Position numbers and translations under genes: made by a program. DNA of 64,000 nucleotides, taken from the NCBI GenBank assembly GCA_028673005.1, contig CM054115.1, forward strand, positions 1,488,001-1,552,000, written 5' to 3'. The notes under the pieces are model-generated. The model was not told the DNA's origin. It saw nothing but the letters and a program-made list of their open reading frames with translations, and did not search any database. This document shows positions 63,512-64,000 of this stretch, in pieces; the stretch's first letter is position 1; each line of letters starts with the position of its first letter. This DNA is from Tanypteryx hageni. Lineage: Eukaryota; Arthropoda; Insecta; Odonata; Petaluridae.

Positions 63512-64000
63512 CAAGGGGACCTTAGGACATGTTGGTCGCCGATTTGGTTGAAACTTGGTGAGCATGTAGTACCTCCTTAGAGATGAAAAATGCCAAAGCA
63601 AGACGATGCACCTCTCAAGCATTCGCGAGATATTCGCGATCAAAGTTGGCGAGCGATCTAGCGTTCCAATGTATAACTTACTATGACACCTAAGGTCAAC
63701 AAAAGGCGGTGGCCTGGTTGACTGAATCCTCGGTTACCGAAGCGAGGCACGGCAGTTCGATCCCAGCGCGGGTATTTTTTTAAAAATTTTTATATTTGAT
63801 TTCTTTCACGTTTTTCATTTTTTTGGGTTTTACAATTTGCTGGAAGTTTATTTGATTTATAATTACATTTTCGCTAATTATGCAAAGCGAAAAAAATTTT
63901 CTCACCAAGTTAAAAAAAGCATTATTTGCATCACCATCAAAAATTAAATGATAATAACTGCCCATAGTCCGTTTATTAGACATATTCAACACTTTGTTTT
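63512..64000 (+). mobile_element. Pogo-like unit U5, cut by window edge
   Basis: Left inverted repeat and the following region match U1/U2 (with the tRNA-like segment near 63700-63775). Continues beyond the window. Confidence 0.7.

Overview
The window looks like accessory DNA from an animal, most likely an arthropod and probably an insect. It is AT-rich and densely packed with eukaryotic transposable elements: CR1-like and RTE-like LINEs, Penelope-like elements, hAT, pogo-like DNA transposons and Helitron-like elements. It has GT-AG introns, and its only host-type coding sequence is a set of secreted leucine-rich-repeat (LRR) exons of chaoptin-like style. There are no bacterial operons, rRNA genes or CRISPR arrays, and I could not support any intact tRNA gene. 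The species cannot be read from the sequence.

Layout. 0-1.3 kb: C-terminal half of a LINE reverse transcriptase. 1.3-7.7 kb: Penelope-like elements (PLE), including one nearly full-length decayed copy bounded by direct pLTR repeats and (TA)n tracts. 8-15 kb: dispersed repeats, Helitron-like copies, a LINE tail and a 66-bp minisatellite. 15.4-23.6 kb: two divergently oriented LRR genes, head to head; each has a large first exon ending in a splice donor and each carries breaks. 23.9-26.2 kb: Helitron cut by a LINE. 26.3-33.0 kb: a composite of pogo-like units, a hAT tail and outer inverted arms. 33-43 kb: degraded repeats, PLE remnants with hammerhead-like motifs, two Helitrons and a hAT MITE. 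43.4-48.0 kb: two LRR exons on the minus strand, separated by repeats. 48.3-53.6 kb: Helitron, a LINE 5' half with a 2A-like motif, and an almost complete hAT transposon. 52.9-63.5 kb: a 3.3-kb inverted duplication (hAT tail, spacer, pogo unit, CR1 3' end) flanking an apparently intact two-ORF CR1-like LINE. A further pogo unit runs off the right edge.

How parts relate. The LRR exons encode secreted repeat proteins and are the only plausible host genes. Nearly everything else is mobile DNA, much of it nested. The most notable signals are: (i) a recurring hammerhead-ribozyme-like motif in at least five sequence families, two of them tied to PLE coding sequence; (ii) the large palindrome centred on an intact CR1; (iii) pogo-like elements with ~400-bp inverted repeats that contain a tRNA-like promoter and a transposase ending just after the first catalytic Asp; (iv) an LRR exon fragment fused to a Helitron head; (v) displaced LRR exons whose splice phases match the first exons of the paralogues.

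All functional calls are from motif reading only. No alignment or database search was run, and copy boundaries are estimates to within a few bases unless a motif fixes them.
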